This document shows positions 33,065 through 41,987 of a stretch of DNA of 64,000 nt, in pieces; within the stretch, counting starts at the first letter, position 1; every line of letters begins with the position of its first letter. The stretch is from UBA1737 sp964541525 (GTDB lineage Bacteria; Bacillota_I; Bacilli_A; ML615J-28; CAG-313). The stretch spans positions 5,443 through 69,442 of the forward strand of contig CAZIQF010000008.1 of the NCBI GenBank assembly GCA_964541525.1, written 5' to 3'. The position numbers and the translations under genes were made by a program. A model generated the notes under the pieces. The model worked only from the letters and a program-made list of their open reading frames with translations, had not been told where the DNA came from and made no database searches.

Positions 33065-33604
33065 ATGAGAGCCAGAGAATATGCCAACTGGGAGAATCCC
33101 AAGTTTGCGCCCCTCATGGAGCCGGTACGCCGGGTGATGGAGGCCTACGGCAACGCGGAGAAGTGGTTTGCGGACATCAAGGATCGGGTGCTGTGCGACA
33201 TGGGGATGGTATTCCTGTCGGACGCCATTCACCGCTTGGAGCACAAGCAGCCGGAGCGGATCGACGTCTTTGCGGACATCCCCCACGACTACCACCTGCG
33301 CCTGCCCTACCCCGGTACGCCGGAGCTGGACGAGGACTTCAATGACGACCTCGACCGGGTGTTTGAGGTGTGCGTGGTCATCGTGGACGCGGTGGACAGC
33401 GCGCTGGGTGATTTTATCCGCGCCACGGCAGGCGGGGAGTTTAACGCCCTGTCGCTGAAGGCAGAGGAATTGCAGCTGCAAAACACCGACGACAGGCGCA
33501 AGCTGCTCCAGGCGTGGGCCATGCTCGATAACGGCGGCATGAGCCGCGCCAGCTTCGACAACTGGTGCCGCAATCTCTTTGCAGAGGACGGTGAGGACGC
33601 ATGA
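33065..33604 (+). CDS. Hypothetical head protein, 179 aa
   Basis: Acidic helical protein between portal and protease (DDLDRVFEVCVVIVDAVDSALGDFIRA). No family recognised. Coupled to the next gene by ATGA. Confidence 0.6.
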   Translation: MRAREYANWENPKFAPLMEPVRRVMEAYGNAEKWFADIKDRVLCDMGMVFLSDAIHRLEHKQPERIDVFADIPHDYHLRLPYPGTPELDEDFNDDLDRVFEVCVVIVDAVDSALGDFIRATAGGEFNALSLKAEELQLQNTDDRRKLLQAWAMLDNGGMSRASFDNWCRNLFAEDGEDA

Positions 33605-34968
33605 GCGGGCTGAAAACCAAAGCCATGCCAAAGAAGGTGTGCGCCAGCGGAACCCTGAAGGTGATGCAGCGGCTCAACGAGTACGAGTTCGGCGTGGAGC
33701 TGTGGGTCATGCGCGAGGACGAGAACCGCAACAAGTGGTCGTACCAAAACCTCGCGGAATACTACAAGACCTTTGTGGGACAGCCCATTTTGGTGGCCTA
33801 TGTCGGTCAGGTGGTCGGGGATGGGCACAATATGGCCAAGCGCCGCGACCCGGAGACGGGGGAGGAATACTACTCCTTCATGGATGGGACGGCAGAGCGC
33901 ATCGTGGGCACGCTGTCCGAGGACGAACGGGACTTTACCCTTGTGGAGAGGGATGGTCATACATGGCTTAAGGCGAAGGGGCGTTTGTTTGAGTTTTATG
34001 CCCCGGAATTGGTGCAAAAAATCCGTCGGCAGGGAACGATGGAGGTTTCCGCAGAAACCAATGTGACCGAGAGCCACAAAGAGGGCGATGTGGATGTATT
34101 TACCAAGTGGACGGGGCTGGGCGTGACCATCCTCGGCGACCGGGTAAGCCCTGCTATTCCGGGGGCAAGCATCGCAAAACTGGCGGCTATGCAGGAGGAA
34201 TTTAAGAGTTTGAAACTGAAAGCCGCATCGCTGCACACAGCCGCAGAGGGCAGCGGGAAAATCAACAAGAAAGGACTGAAAAGAAGCATGAACAAGCAAA
34301 TGATGGAAAGCGTACAGACCAAGTTCCCCAATCACAAGCTGATCGCCTTGAGCGAGGACGGCATGAGCGTGGGACTGCTTGACGCTTCCGGCAACCTTTT
34401 CAGCTACACCTTCAACGCAGAGGATAACGGCGAGGTCATGGAAAGCCGTATCGCGCCCTGCGCGGCACACATCGTTCTGTCTGCCGGGGAAGTGGAGCTG
34501 AACGCAGATGTGGCGGATGTGGTGGCGTACACCGTTTCCGCCGCCAAAACCGAGAACGGAGAGATCAAGCAGCTTTCCGAGGAGCTGAACGCCGCCCGTG
34601 AGCAGATCCGCGCCATGCAGGAGGCGGAGAGCAAGCGCCGGTTGAGCGTGTGCAAGGCGACCGCCAAGGCCACGCTGGAGGCATTCAACGCCAACCGCAA
34701 GGAGAAGCTGTCCGAGGATGCCCTGAAGGACATCAACGAGAACATTGAGTCCGGTGTGTATGCCAATTCCTGCGACAAGGACGGCGCATGGCTGGGCGAG
34801 AAGATGGTACGCAGCGCGGTGCTGGCCGTTTGCGGCGAGGCCGTGATGGAGGCAGACCGTAAGGCTGCCGAGAGCCGCAAGAGCGCCTTTGCGTGGAACA
34901 ACGCCAAGGGTGACGGCTCCGGTGACAGCGGCATCGAAGGTATGCTGAGCCGCATCGGCAAGGCGTAA
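33601..34968 (+). CDS. Prohead protease/scaffold-type protein
   Basis: 455 residues between portal and capsid. The N-terminal 190 residues are beta-rich (FEFYAPELVQKI, MEVSAETNVTES) as in prohead proteases of phage, though I cannot assign the catalytic triad. The C-terminal third is a long coiled coil (KQLSEELNAAREQIRAMQEAES) typical of scaffold. An internal ATG near 34288 (MNKQMMESVQ), preceded by AAAGGACTGAAAAG, could make a separate scaffold form. Confidence 0.65.
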   Translation: MSGLKTKAMPKKVCASGTLKVMQRLNEYEFGVELWVMREDENRNKWSYQNLAEYYKTFVGQPILVAYVGQVVGDGHNMAKRRDPETGEEYYSFMDGTAERIVGTLSEDERDFTLVERDGHTWLKAKGRLFEFYAPELVQKIRRQGTMEVSAETNVTESHKEGDVDVFTKWTGLGVTILGDRVSPAIPGASIAKLAAMQEEFKSLKLKAASLHTAAEGSGKINKKGLKRSMNKQMMESVQTKFPNHKLIALSEDGMSVGLLDASGNLFSYTFNAEDNGEVMESRIAPCAAHIVLSAGEVELNADVADVVAYTVSAAKTENGEIKQLSEELNAAREQIRAMQEAESKRRLSVCKATAKATLEAFNANRKEKLSEDALKDINENIESGVYANSCDKDGAWLGEKMVRSAVLAVCGEAVMEADRKAAESRKSAFAWNNAKGDGSGDSGIEGMLSRIGKA

Positions 34969-35000
34969 CAACAAGAACTGAAAAAGGAGTGTGAATACAC

Positions 35001-35630
35001 ATGGCTTACATTGCTAAGACCGCATTTTGGCCCCGCGTGAGCGACCGTGTTTTCGGCGAGACGCTGAACATCACCGGCAAGTTCGTCAACGCAAGCGGCA
35101 ATAAGGAGACCTGCTCCGCAGGTTTCCTCTGCACCAAGAAGGAACTGATGCCCTGCGAGGGCTATGAGGGTATCGGCCCCACCGAAGCGCAGGTGACAAT
35201 CAAGAACGGCAATAGCTGGCTGATGCAGAGCGCCGCCGGTGCCGTGACCAGCGAGGGCGACGGCATCTATGCCTGCAACACCTACGAGGTGAACATTCTG
35301 GAGGATCCTGTCACCGGCAACCATTACAAGGTGGCTGCCAATACGCTGGGTCTGCCCGCCCCCAAGGACTATCCCGTGACCTATACCCGCATCGTCTTTG
35401 ACGGCGGCAAGATTTACCGCTTCGGCGAGGGCAACGTGAACGGCACCATCGGCAGCAAGACCTTCTTCACCATCAAGGACGGTCTGCTGATCCCCGCCGA
35501 CAAGCCCACCGCTGCGGGTACGCCCTACTTCAAGCTGCTGGGCAACGGCAACTTCACCGAGGGCGCAGAGAGTGCTTTCGGTTTCTATGACCTTGAGGCT
35601 TGCAAGGTCGATGCCACCGTTGGCGGTTGA
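35001..35630 (+). CDS. Head decoration/structural protein
   Basis: 209 residues, glycine-rich and beta-rich (TLNITGKFVNASGNKETCSAG, AQVTIKNGNSWLMQSAAG), placed immediately before the major capsid gene and with similar codon use. Head-decoration or capsid-associated protein is likely; unproven. AAAGGAGTGTG precedes the start. Confidence 0.6.
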   Translation: MAYIAKTAFWPRVSDRVFGETLNITGKFVNASGNKETCSAGFLCTKKELMPCEGYEGIGPTEAQVTIKNGNSWLMQSAAGAVTSEGDGIYACNTYEVNILEDPVTGNHYKVAANTLGLPAPKDYPVTYTRIVFDGGKIYRFGEGNVNGTIGSKTFFTIKDGLLIPADKPTAAGTPYFKLLGNGNFTEGAESAFGFYDLEACKVDATVGG

Positions 35631-35651
35631 GAGAAAGGAGAGTGAACAAGA

Positions 35652-36905
35652 ATGGCTATCATGCTGAACAGCATCAATCCCGAAGTTTTTAACGGCAACA
35701 GCGCCGAGTTCAACGGTGTGGAGCGCAAGAGAGCCGACATCGTGACCTGCGGCCGTCTGCTGATGCGGGAGCGTCTGGGCCGCGATGAGCGCGTGCTGAT
35801 GACCGCCGCACAGCGCAGCCCCATGGAGTTCACCGCCATGCTGTCCGACGGTGAGGAGGAGAAGCGCCGCAGCTACGCCTCCGTCAACCGCGACTTGCAG
35901 CACGACCTGCTGCTTTTCTGCGCCGAGCGGTGCTGCTCCATCAGCGGCGAGACTGTTCCCGCCGACATGGACGAGTTCCGCCGCAACCAGCGGAAGTTCC
36001 TGTCCGACCGCACCTTCCTGAAGCTGCTGGCGGGTATCACCACCGAGATCGTGACCCCCATGCTGCCCACTGTCATGTCCTCCGGCCTTGGCTGGCTGGC
36101 GGAGATGTACAATGTCCCCCTGGGTCAGACCAAGGAGCTGGATATCATGTCCAACGATATCTTCCTCTTTGAGGACGATAGCTGGGGCGCCTCCCGCTCC
36201 AAGCCCGTGAACACCCTGTACAACAAGACCGTGACTCTGAATCCCCGCCTGCGTACCGCCCGGGCCAGCGCCAAGTGGTATCAGCTGGTGGGCAACGACG
36301 CCGACCTTGGCCGTTTCTTCAACGCCATTGCCGCCGGTATGTACTCCAAGATCACGGCTATGTGGGTGCAGCAGATGGTGAAGATCAGCGCCAACACCGC
36401 CGCCATCCCCACCAACATGACCTTTACCAACACCTCCGCCAACTGGGTCACTGCCGCCAAGCGCGTGGCGATGGTCAACGGCACCCGCTACCGCAACGTC
36501 ATTGCGCTGGGCGATGCCTCCGCACTGACCAAGGCGCTGCCCTCCGGCGTGGTGAATGCCAGCACCGTCAATCTGGACGCTGCTCTTTCCACCATGCTGG
36601 GCGTGGAGTGGACGAAGTACGGCTATCTGGGCGAGTACATGGGCATTAACCTGATGCCCATTGACAACGCCATTGTCCCCGGCACCCAGAATACCACCGT
36701 GGTGGAGATGGTGCCCACCGACAAGATTTGGCTGGCTCCCATCGGCGGCTACAAGCCCGTGGCGATCGGCGTGGAGGAGGGGACTCCCATCACCATCGAG
36801 ATGTCTCCCAGCGAGACCGCAGACGGCTCTATCGACATGGTGGTGTCCATGAGCATCGACGCGGTGCCGGTGATCGCATCGAAGCTGGCACTCATCAACG
36901 CGTAA
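35652..36905 (+). CDS. Major capsid protein
   Basis: 417 residues, following protease/scaffold and preceding neck genes, with strong codon bias (CTG/GCC/AAG) suggesting very high expression. Blocks such as YNVPLGQTKELDIMSNDIF, VTLNPRLRTARASAKW and NTTVVEMVPTDKIWLAPIGGYKPV fit the HK97-type capsid fold. Begins at ATG 35652 after GAAAGGAGAGTGAACAAG. No obvious protease-cleaved delta domain. Confidence 0.85.
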   Translation: MAIMLNSINPEVFNGNSAEFNGVERKRADIVTCGRLLMRERLGRDERVLMTAAQRSPMEFTAMLSDGEEEKRRSYASVNRDLQHDLLLFCAERCCSISGETVPADMDEFRRNQRKFLSDRTFLKLLAGITTEIVTPMLPTVMSSGLGWLAEMYNVPLGQTKELDIMSNDIFLFEDDSWGASRSKPVNTLYNKTVTLNPRLRTARASAKWYQLVGNDADLGRFFNAIAAGMYSKITAMWVQQMVKISANTAAIPTNMTFTNTSANWVTAAKRVAMVNGTRYRNVIALGDASALTKALPSGVVNASTVNLDAALSTMLGVEWTKYGYLGEYMGINLMPIDNAIVPGTQNTTVVEMVPTDKIWLAPIGGYKPVAIGVEEGTPITIEMSPSETADGSIDMVVSMSIDAVPVIASKLALINA

Positions 36906-36920
36906 CAAAAACGCACAACA

Positions 36921-36945
36921 GGGGACGGGGCGAAAGCCCCTCCCC
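36921..36945. terminator. GC-rich hairpin after the capsid gene
   Basis: GGGGACGGGGC (36921-36931) pairs with GCCCCTCCCC (36936-36945) across a GAAA tetraloop. No T-run follows, so it is better seen as an attenuator or RNA-processing element upstream of the tRNA. Confidence 0.55.
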
Positions 36946-36951
36946 GGACAT

Positions 36952-37026
36952 ACGGATTTAGTTTAAGTGGGAAAACGGCGGTCTCCAAAACCGCAGTTCG
37001 GGGTTCAAGTCCTCGCGTCCGTGCCA
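36952..37026 (+). tRNA. tRNA-Trp (CCA)
   Basis: Seventy-five bases with encoded CCA (37024-37026). Anticodon arm GCGGT-CTCCAAA-ACCGC gives anticodon CCA at 36985-36987. D arm is GTTT...AAAC and T arm CGGGG-TTCAAGT-CCTCG. Acceptor ACGGATT/CGTCCGT has one T-C mismatch and a T-G. It lies inside the late operon between capsid and neck genes, where it would be cut out of the late transcript. Confidence 0.85.
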
Positions 37027-37106
37027 TATAGGACTCCCCGCACCTCTCCACGATGTGGCCCAGGGGAGACGTTTTCAAAAGGCAGTGCCGGGAAACCGGA
37101 GGGTGT

Positions 37107-37157
37107 GCAATACATCAACGTGTAAACGGGGCAGCGGTGGGAGCCTTGATGTATTGC
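37107..37157 (+). other. 12-bp stem-loop in a leader
   Basis: GCAATACATCAA (37107-37118) and TTGATGTATTGC (37146-37157) pair perfectly around a 27-base loop. It lies in the untranslated leader of the next gene, suggesting translational or stability control. Confidence 0.6.
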
Positions 37158-37174
37158 GGCAGATATTAACAAAC

Positions 37175-37207
37175 GACCATGAGGGATCTGAAAGGAGCAG
37201 AAGCATG
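37175..37207 (+). repeat. Repeated leader/RBS segment, copy 1
   Basis: The 33 bases ending in the start codon at 37205 (CCATGAGGGATCTGAAAG, then GAGCAGAAGCATG) match those before 42215 at about 28 of 31 positions. Includes AAAGGAGC, a good ribosome-binding site. Confidence 0.7.
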
Positions 37208-37981
37208 GGCAGACCGAAAAACAGCGGGAACAAGCTGGCGGCGCAGATCGCCGCAGAGGAGGCGGAGGAGGACTTTATGCTCCCCGCCGTCAATGAGCCG
37301 AAGGAAAAGCCGGAAAAGGCGCAGGAAACGCCTGTGACGTATACCGCCGAGCAGGTGCAGCAGATGATGAAGGAAGCCGCTGCCGCCGCCGTAGCCGAGG
37401 CTATGAAAAACCTCCCTCAGCAGCAGCCTCAGGTGGTGCAGGTGATGGCAGACACGGAAAAGGTGGTACTGCGGTGGATGGCACCGGTAGCAGACGACAA
37501 CGTGGCGGTTTTCGGCGCAAACGGGATGTACGGACAAGTCACCGGCAAAAACGGCACGGTGATCGTCCCCAAGGGCGAGTGGAGCCGGTTTTATGACGAG
37601 ACCATGCGGCGGTTTATCGACCGGCGGTGGCTGGTGGTGCTTTCCGGCATGACGGACGAGGAGCGGATGCTCTACCACTGCGATTACCGCAAGGGCGAGA
37701 TCATGGACGAGAAGGGCTTTGCCAATATCTTCCGCATGGGCGAGGAGCTGCTTCCTTACTTTGACGCGCTTTGCACCGAGCACCAGGAGATGGTGGCGCG
37801 GAGCTTTTGCGAGGCGGCGGAAAAGGGCGAGCTGGACGGAGATTGGCGCCCGCTGGTGAAAAAGCTGAACGCCATGAACAAAAAGCGGTATAAGGACGCG
37901 CCGGAGAACGACATTCGCCGCAAGGGGATGTTCCGTCCCGTTCTGGATGCACTGAACAGCGCGGAGGATGAGGACGAATAA
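37205..37981 (+). CDS. Hypothetical late protein, 258 aa
   Basis: Starts MGRPKNSGNKLAAQIAAEEAEE, then an acidic and Ala/Gln-rich helix (QMMKEAAAAAVAEAMKNL). The C-terminal half has FYDETMRRFIDRRWLVVLSGMTDEERM and is basic. Position between capsid and neck suggests a head-completion or regulatory role. Followed by a perfect hairpin. Confidence 0.6.
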   Translation: MGRPKNSGNKLAAQIAAEEAEEDFMLPAVNEPKEKPEKAQETPVTYTAEQVQQMMKEAAAAAVAEAMKNLPQQQPQVVQVMADTEKVVLRWMAPVADDNVAVFGANGMYGQVTGKNGTVIVPKGEWSRFYDETMRRFIDRRWLVVLSGMTDEERMLYHCDYRKGEIMDEKGFANIFRMGEELLPYFDALCTEHQEMVARSFCEAAEKGELDGDWRPLVKKLNAMNKKRYKDAPENDIRRKGMFRPVLDALNSAEDEDE

Positions 37982-38003
37982 AGTGGTCGAAATCGACCAC
38001 TTT
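37980..38003 (+). other. Perfect hairpin overlapping a stop codon
   Basis: AAAGTGGTCGA (37980-37990) and TCGACCACTTT (37993-38003) are exact inverted copies with only AA between. The last bases of the preceding TAA lie in the stem. No T-tract follows, so an RNA stability or processing element is more likely than a terminator. Confidence 0.65.
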
Positions 38004-38029
38004 AGAGAAAACGGAGGAGGGATGTAGCC

Positions 38030-38335
38030 ATGATGCAGGGAGACGCCTACGCCGTTCCCTTTGTGATCCGGCAGGGAGAAACCAAAGTGACACCGGACAT
38101 GGTGGAGACGGTGGAGCTGACCATCGGTACGCTGTCGCGGTTGTATCCCGGTGAAGTCGCCTACGACCAGAAAAAAGGACAATGGCTGTTTCCTCTGACC
38201 CAAGAGCAAACGATGGACTTTGCCGAAGGCAGCGTTCCGACGCAGGTACGGGTAAAGTTCATGGATGGCCGGGTGATCGGCGCAAAGGGCGGCGTGATCC
38301 AAGTGGCGCAGAGTGCTTCCAAAGGGGTGATCTGA
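38030..38335 (+). CDS. Phage structural protein, 101 aa
   Basis: Beta-rich: AVPFVIRQGETKVTPDMVETVELTIGTL, then WLFPLTQEQTMDF and VRVKFMDGRVIG. This layout is like small neck or connector proteins. Preceded by GGAGGAGGGATGTAGCC. Confidence 0.6.
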   Translation: MMQGDAYAVPFVIRQGETKVTPDMVETVELTIGTLSRLYPGEVAYDQKKGQWLFPLTQEQTMDFAEGSVPTQVRVKFMDGRVIGAKGGVIQVAQSASKGVI

Positions 38336-38336
38336 C

Positions 38337-38639
38337 ATGGAAAAAACCCCGGTGGTGATCCAGCTTGGAAACGGGGCGGAAAAGCCGCTGTTTTTCGCTG
38401 TGGGAAAAACACAGGAGATCGCGGCGGAGATCGAGGATGTGGTGCTGGAAACGGGCGGCGATGTGCCGCTGTTTCAGGGGCCATATGAGGTGACGCCGAA
38501 GGTGTACGGCGCGGTGACGCTGGCGACCAAGGCGCTGCGGATGAAAGAGGACGTGGTGGTGCGAAAGATCCCCCAGTATGAGGTGAGCAACGAGGCGGGG
38601 GGCAAAACTTTTATCATAGGAGATGAGTACGATGGCTAA
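38337..38639 (+). CDS. Phage structural protein, 100 aa
   Basis: Beta-rich small protein (VVIQLGNGAEKPLFFAVG, YEVTPKVYGAVTLATKALRM) two bases after the previous gene, with a characteristic conserved C-terminal VVRKIPQYEVSNEAGG. Likely partner of its neighbours in the neck region. Confidence 0.65.
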   Translation: MEKTPVVIQLGNGAEKPLFFAVGKTQEIAAEIEDVVLETGGDVPLFQGPYEVTPKVYGAVTLATKALRMKEDVVVRKIPQYEVSNEAGGKTFIIGDEYDG

Positions 38640-39222
38640 TCAGTATGTAAACAAGGTAATTATCGGCAACGACGTGAAACTGGACCTGACGGGGGACGAT
38701 GTAACCCCGGCAAACCTTGCCAAAGGCATTAAGGCACATGACAAATCTGGCGCTCCCATTGTGGGAACCAACACCTTTGACGCGGATACCAGCGACGCCA
38801 CCGCCACGGCGGCGGAGATCCTGAATGGTAAGACTGCCTACGCAGGCGGCAAGAAGGTGACCGGTACCATGCCCAACATCGGGGCGGTGACGCTGGACAT
38901 CACGGACAAGAGTACGCCGGTGACCATCCCCATGGGCTTCCACGACGGAAGCGGATCGGCAGAGGTGGCCCCCACGGAGGCAGCCAAGATCATCCCCGAA
39001 AACATCCGCGACGGCATCACCATTCTGGGCGTGGAGGGCACCATGAGCGGCACGGAGGGCGCGAAGCCCCAGGCAAAGACCGTGACCCCCACGTTTGCCA
39101 GCCAGGAAGTGACGCCTGACAGCCCCACCTATAACTTTCTGAGCAGCGTGACGGTGAACCCCATCCCGGTGAGCTATACGGACAACGACCAGGGAGGACA
39201 GACGCTGAAAGTGGGTGCGTAA
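38632..39222 (+). CDS. Tail/collar protein with TMP-type repeat motif
   Basis: 196 residues. Contains NGKTAYAGGKKVTGTMPNIG, a widespread phage motif in beta-helix or collar proteins, and DGITILGVEGTMSG. Start ATG 38632 overlaps the previous gene by eight bases. Probably surface-exposed on neck or tail. Confidence 0.65.
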   Translation: MANQYVNKVIIGNDVKLDLTGDDVTPANLAKGIKAHDKSGAPIVGTNTFDADTSDATATAAEILNGKTAYAGGKKVTGTMPNIGAVTLDITDKSTPVTIPMGFHDGSGSAEVAPTEAAKIIPENIRDGITILGVEGTMSGTEGAKPQAKTVTPTFASQEVTPDSPTYNFLSSVTVNPIPVSYTDNDQGGQTLKVGA

Positions 39223-39225
39223 CCG

Positions 39226-39405
39226 ATGGCCGTCAACAAGGTAGAGATCAACGGCGTAACGCAGTTGGACTTGACGCAGGATTCCGTAAGCCAGGAGACG
39301 CTTTTGAGCGGGAAAACGGCTCACAACAAGGCGGGGGAGCGCATCACCGGGACGCTGACTCTGCCGGAGATAACAGTGAGCGGAGGGACGATGACCATCA
39401 GATGA
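39226..39405 (+). CDS. Small collar-type protein, 59 aa
   Basis: Reads MAVNKVEINGVTQLDLTQDS, then TLLSGKTAHNKAGERITGTL. Same motif family as its neighbour (GKTAxNKAGERITGT), so the two are probably duplicated modules of one phage protein. Four bases separate it from the upstream gene. Confidence 0.65.
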   Translation: MAVNKVEINGVTQLDLTQDSVSQETLLSGKTAHNKAGERITGTLTLPEITVSGGTMTIR

Positions 39406-39421
39406 ACGGAGGGATGACGCC

Positions 39422-39901
39422 GTGGCGAGCATAAAGATCAACGGCGTGACCTACCGAGACATTTATGAGGTCTACGCAGAAACGCGCACAGACAACGGCG
39501 CTATTGTCCGCAACCGCTACATCCTCATTAACGGAGACCCCGGTGCGTTACGAAAAGAAGCGTCCGTAATCACCATCAACGGCGTGCGGTATGAAGATCC
39601 TGTTAGCATGATACGGGTTCCGTTGGCAGATGGCAGCGGGAACTACGCCATGTATCTGCGGGCAAGCGAATACTACGACCGCGTTTACGAGGTCGCACCG
39701 GGCGAGGCCATTGCACAGGGAGACTTCGTAAAGCTGGTGCCTCTTTACCCGTGCGAAAGCGCTTACCCAAGAGAAGATTTGTACCCGAACGGCGGAACAC
39801 TGCTGAAGGGGATGGGAGGAAACTCAAACGGCGCGGACGGCGTTGCGCTGGCGAGTGGAAGTGCCGGTACAAGGATAAAGATTTACAGACCGCCCGCGTA
39901 A
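39422..39901 (+). CDS. Hypothetical structural protein, 159 aa
   Basis: GTG start behind CGGAGGGATGACGCC. The N-terminus IKINGVTYRDIYEVYAETR and the internal ITINGVRYEDPVSM are an internal repeat of a short beta module. The C-terminus has PLYPCESAYPREDLYPNGG, a collagen-free Pro/Tyr-rich stretch resembling that in the baseplate protein near 52170 (LSLYPRETLYPQEGT). Confidence 0.6.
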   Translation: MASIKINGVTYRDIYEVYAETRTDNGAIVRNRYILINGDPGALRKEASVITINGVRYEDPVSMIRVPLADGSGNYAMYLRASEYYDRVYEVAPGEAIAQGDFVKLVPLYPCESAYPREDLYPNGGTLLKGMGGNSNGADGVALASGSAGTRIKIYRPPA

Positions 39902-39913
39902 AGGAGGGGGAAC

Positions 39914-40636
39914 ATGGGAACTAAATGGAGCGAGATCGTGACGAACTACGCCATGACAAACATCGACGATGTGCGCTTGCAGGAGGACGCGGCCAACGAC
40001 CCTGCGGCGTTCCTGCGGAGGATGAGCCTGTATATGGTGAACGCCATTCCCCTATTCTCCCTGCCGGTACAGATGCGGGAATACCTGCGGGACGGGCTGG
40101 TGATGCCCCTGTACGGGGACGTGTACTGGGACAGCACGGCGGAGAGCTTGCGGAAAGAAACCGTGGTGGAGACCGGCATGGTGGGCTACGAGCTTTTCTC
40201 CTGCGCCGCCGTGGAGCAGGACGTGACCGGCGGTATGATCGTGACGCCGTACAGCGGGGCGGTATATGACCCGGAGACGGGGCGCGTAACGTTTCCGCAG
40301 CAGGAGGCGGCGGGCATCCGCTACTCGCTGGACTTTTACACGGACGGCGAATTTGGGCATGAATTGACGCTGGAGCAGAAGCGGATACTTGGGCTGTGCG
40401 TGGCAAGCGTATGGGACGAGCGGTTTTTCCGCAACTGGCTCAACGACCAGGTGAAGATAAAGGATGCCAGCTTTGACACGGTAAACGAGGGCACCTACAT
40501 GAGAGAGGGTGCCGCCAAGCATGAGAAAAACCGGGCAAGGCTGATGGACGAAATGCACAAATACGAGCAGGACTGCACCCACCTGAATGTGGTGCAGAGA
40601 GGCCGGAGCGGCTACGGGCGGTATCAATTCGCCTGA
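39914..40636 (+). CDS. Head-tail connector-like protein
   Basis: 240 residues with an N-terminal segment (WSEIVTNYAMTNIDDVRLQEDA) and C-terminal helices (LTLEQKRILGLCVASVWDERFF) as in neck adaptors. The middle is beta-rich with long loops. Connects capsid and tail in the gene order. Name is by synteny. Confidence 0.6.
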   Translation: MGTKWSEIVTNYAMTNIDDVRLQEDAANDPAAFLRRMSLYMVNAIPLFSLPVQMREYLRDGLVMPLYGDVYWDSTAESLRKETVVETGMVGYELFSCAAVEQDVTGGMIVTPYSGAVYDPETGRVTFPQQEAAGIRYSLDFYTDGEFGHELTLEQKRILGLCVASVWDERFFRNWLNDQVKIKDASFDTVNEGTYMREGAAKHEKNRARLMDEMHKYEQDCTHLNVVQRGRSGYGRYQFA

Positions 40637-40669
40637 TGCGGAAAACGGCAGGAGAGGAGGCGCGGGAGC

Positions 40670-41983
40670 ATGGCGGACATCAAAAACAATTTGGGCAATA
40701 TCGGGGCGATGGCCGACCGACCCAAAGCGGCAGGAAACCGCCCGCCCCAGTATAAGGATCGCAAGAATCCTTATTTCGCCGACGCGACCTCCCGCTTTGT
40801 GGCGCAGTACGCCAAGTACGCCAGCGACTACACCGCCTGCCGGATGCAGGGTCTGAATCTCGATGACTTCTACGCATGGAGCGACCAGCTCATCCGGCTG
40901 GCAGACGCCCGCAAAAAGGGCAACGCCATAGATAGACCCATCGACAACTACAAAGAGTTTTTGATGGTAGACCCCCGCATCGAATATGTGCCCGAGGGCG
41001 CCAAGATGGAGACAATGGGCTCCACATGGCTGGTGACGAACCCGGCCAACATCTCCTCTGCCGTGGGCGGTGGCATCATTAGGCGGTGCAACACCACATG
41101 GAATCACCTGGACTGGTACGGCAACGTGCTGAAGGAACCGATGGTGGTGGAAAATGTGAAACTGAACGCCAACGCCAACGACTTTCAGGAGACCATGCTC
41201 ATCATGCAGGGGTACTTCAACATTATCATACAGCGCAACGGAGAAACGGAAAACCTGGATGTGAACAGCCGCCTGATCCTGGGACGGATGGCGTATCAGA
41301 TCACGGGGTATTCCGATGTGGCGCAAGAGTTCACCGGGGACGAGGATAGCTGCCATGTGCTGCGCTTTACCGCACGCGCCACCGAGCCGGACAAAGAAAA
41401 GGACGATCTTGTGAACCGGGTGGCCAACGCCTACCCGTTTACATGGGAGGTCAATGTCAGCGGAAAGGCCGTAATGAGCGCTGGGGAAACGGCACGGTTT
41501 GCCGCCGCCTCCCTGCGAAACGGCGAGGATGCCGATGATGACCCGGAACACCCTACCGGCTACCTGTGGGAAAGCTCGGACGAGGGGGTTTGCCTCGTGG
41601 ATACGGACGGCGTGGTGACAGCCGTTGGAAACGGAGTCTGCACCATCACCGCCGTGCTGGCGCAGAATAAGGCGCAGACTGGCACCTACACCGTGACGGT
41701 GGAGGAGGGCGTCAGCGGCGTACACTTTGTCACAGACCTGCCGGAGACGCTGGGCGCGTATCAGGAGGCGGTGCTGGAGGCGGTGTATACCGAGAACGGC
41801 AAGGTCACGGAGGAGAAAGTGACGTGGCAGTTTGAGGGCGCGGAGAAAAGCGCCTATACCGCCGCAATAGACGGCAACAGAGCAACGATAAAGTGCTGGG
41901 CGGGCAGCGTTGCCCCCCTGACGGTAAAAGCCGTGTACGGCGGTTACAGTGCCGTGGCAAGCATCGTTTTGGAGGGGTGGTGA
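40670..41983 (+). CDS. Head-tail/neck protein with Ig-like (Big_2) domains
   Basis: 437 residues. Residues 1-240 form a structural domain (YGNVLKEPMVVENVKLNANAND). From about 250 on there are two Big-type Ig repeats (YLWESSDEGVCLVDTDGVVTAVGNGVCTITAVL, then KVTWQFEGAEKSAYTAAIDG). Such domains often decorate phage surfaces and may bind carbohydrates. Start ATG 40670 after AGGAGAGGAGGC. Confidence 0.7.
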   Translation: MADIKNNLGNIGAMADRPKAAGNRPPQYKDRKNPYFADATSRFVAQYAKYASDYTACRMQGLNLDDFYAWSDQLIRLADARKKGNAIDRPIDNYKEFLMVDPRIEYVPEGAKMETMGSTWLVTNPANISSAVGGGIIRRCNTTWNHLDWYGNVLKEPMVVENVKLNANANDFQETMLIMQGYFNIIIQRNGETENLDVNSRLILGRMAYQITGYSDVAQEFTGDEDSCHVLRFTARATEPDKEKDDLVNRVANAYPFTWEVNVSGKAVMSAGETARFAAASLRNGEDADDDPEHPTGYLWESSDEGVCLVDTDGVVTAVGNGVCTITAVLAQNKAQTGTYTVTVEEGVSGVHFVTDLPETLGAYQEAVLEAVYTENGKVTEEKVTWQFEGAEKSAYTAAIDGNRATIKCWAGSVAPLTVKAVYGGYSAVASIVLEGW

Positions 41984-41987
41984 GCAC

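Noticed and set aside
34404..36908. Long leftward 834-codon open frame
   Set aside because: It lies antisense to the capsid and scaffold genes. It is a by-product of their strong codon bias, has no ribosome-binding site and its protein is His/Gln/Leu-rich low complexity.
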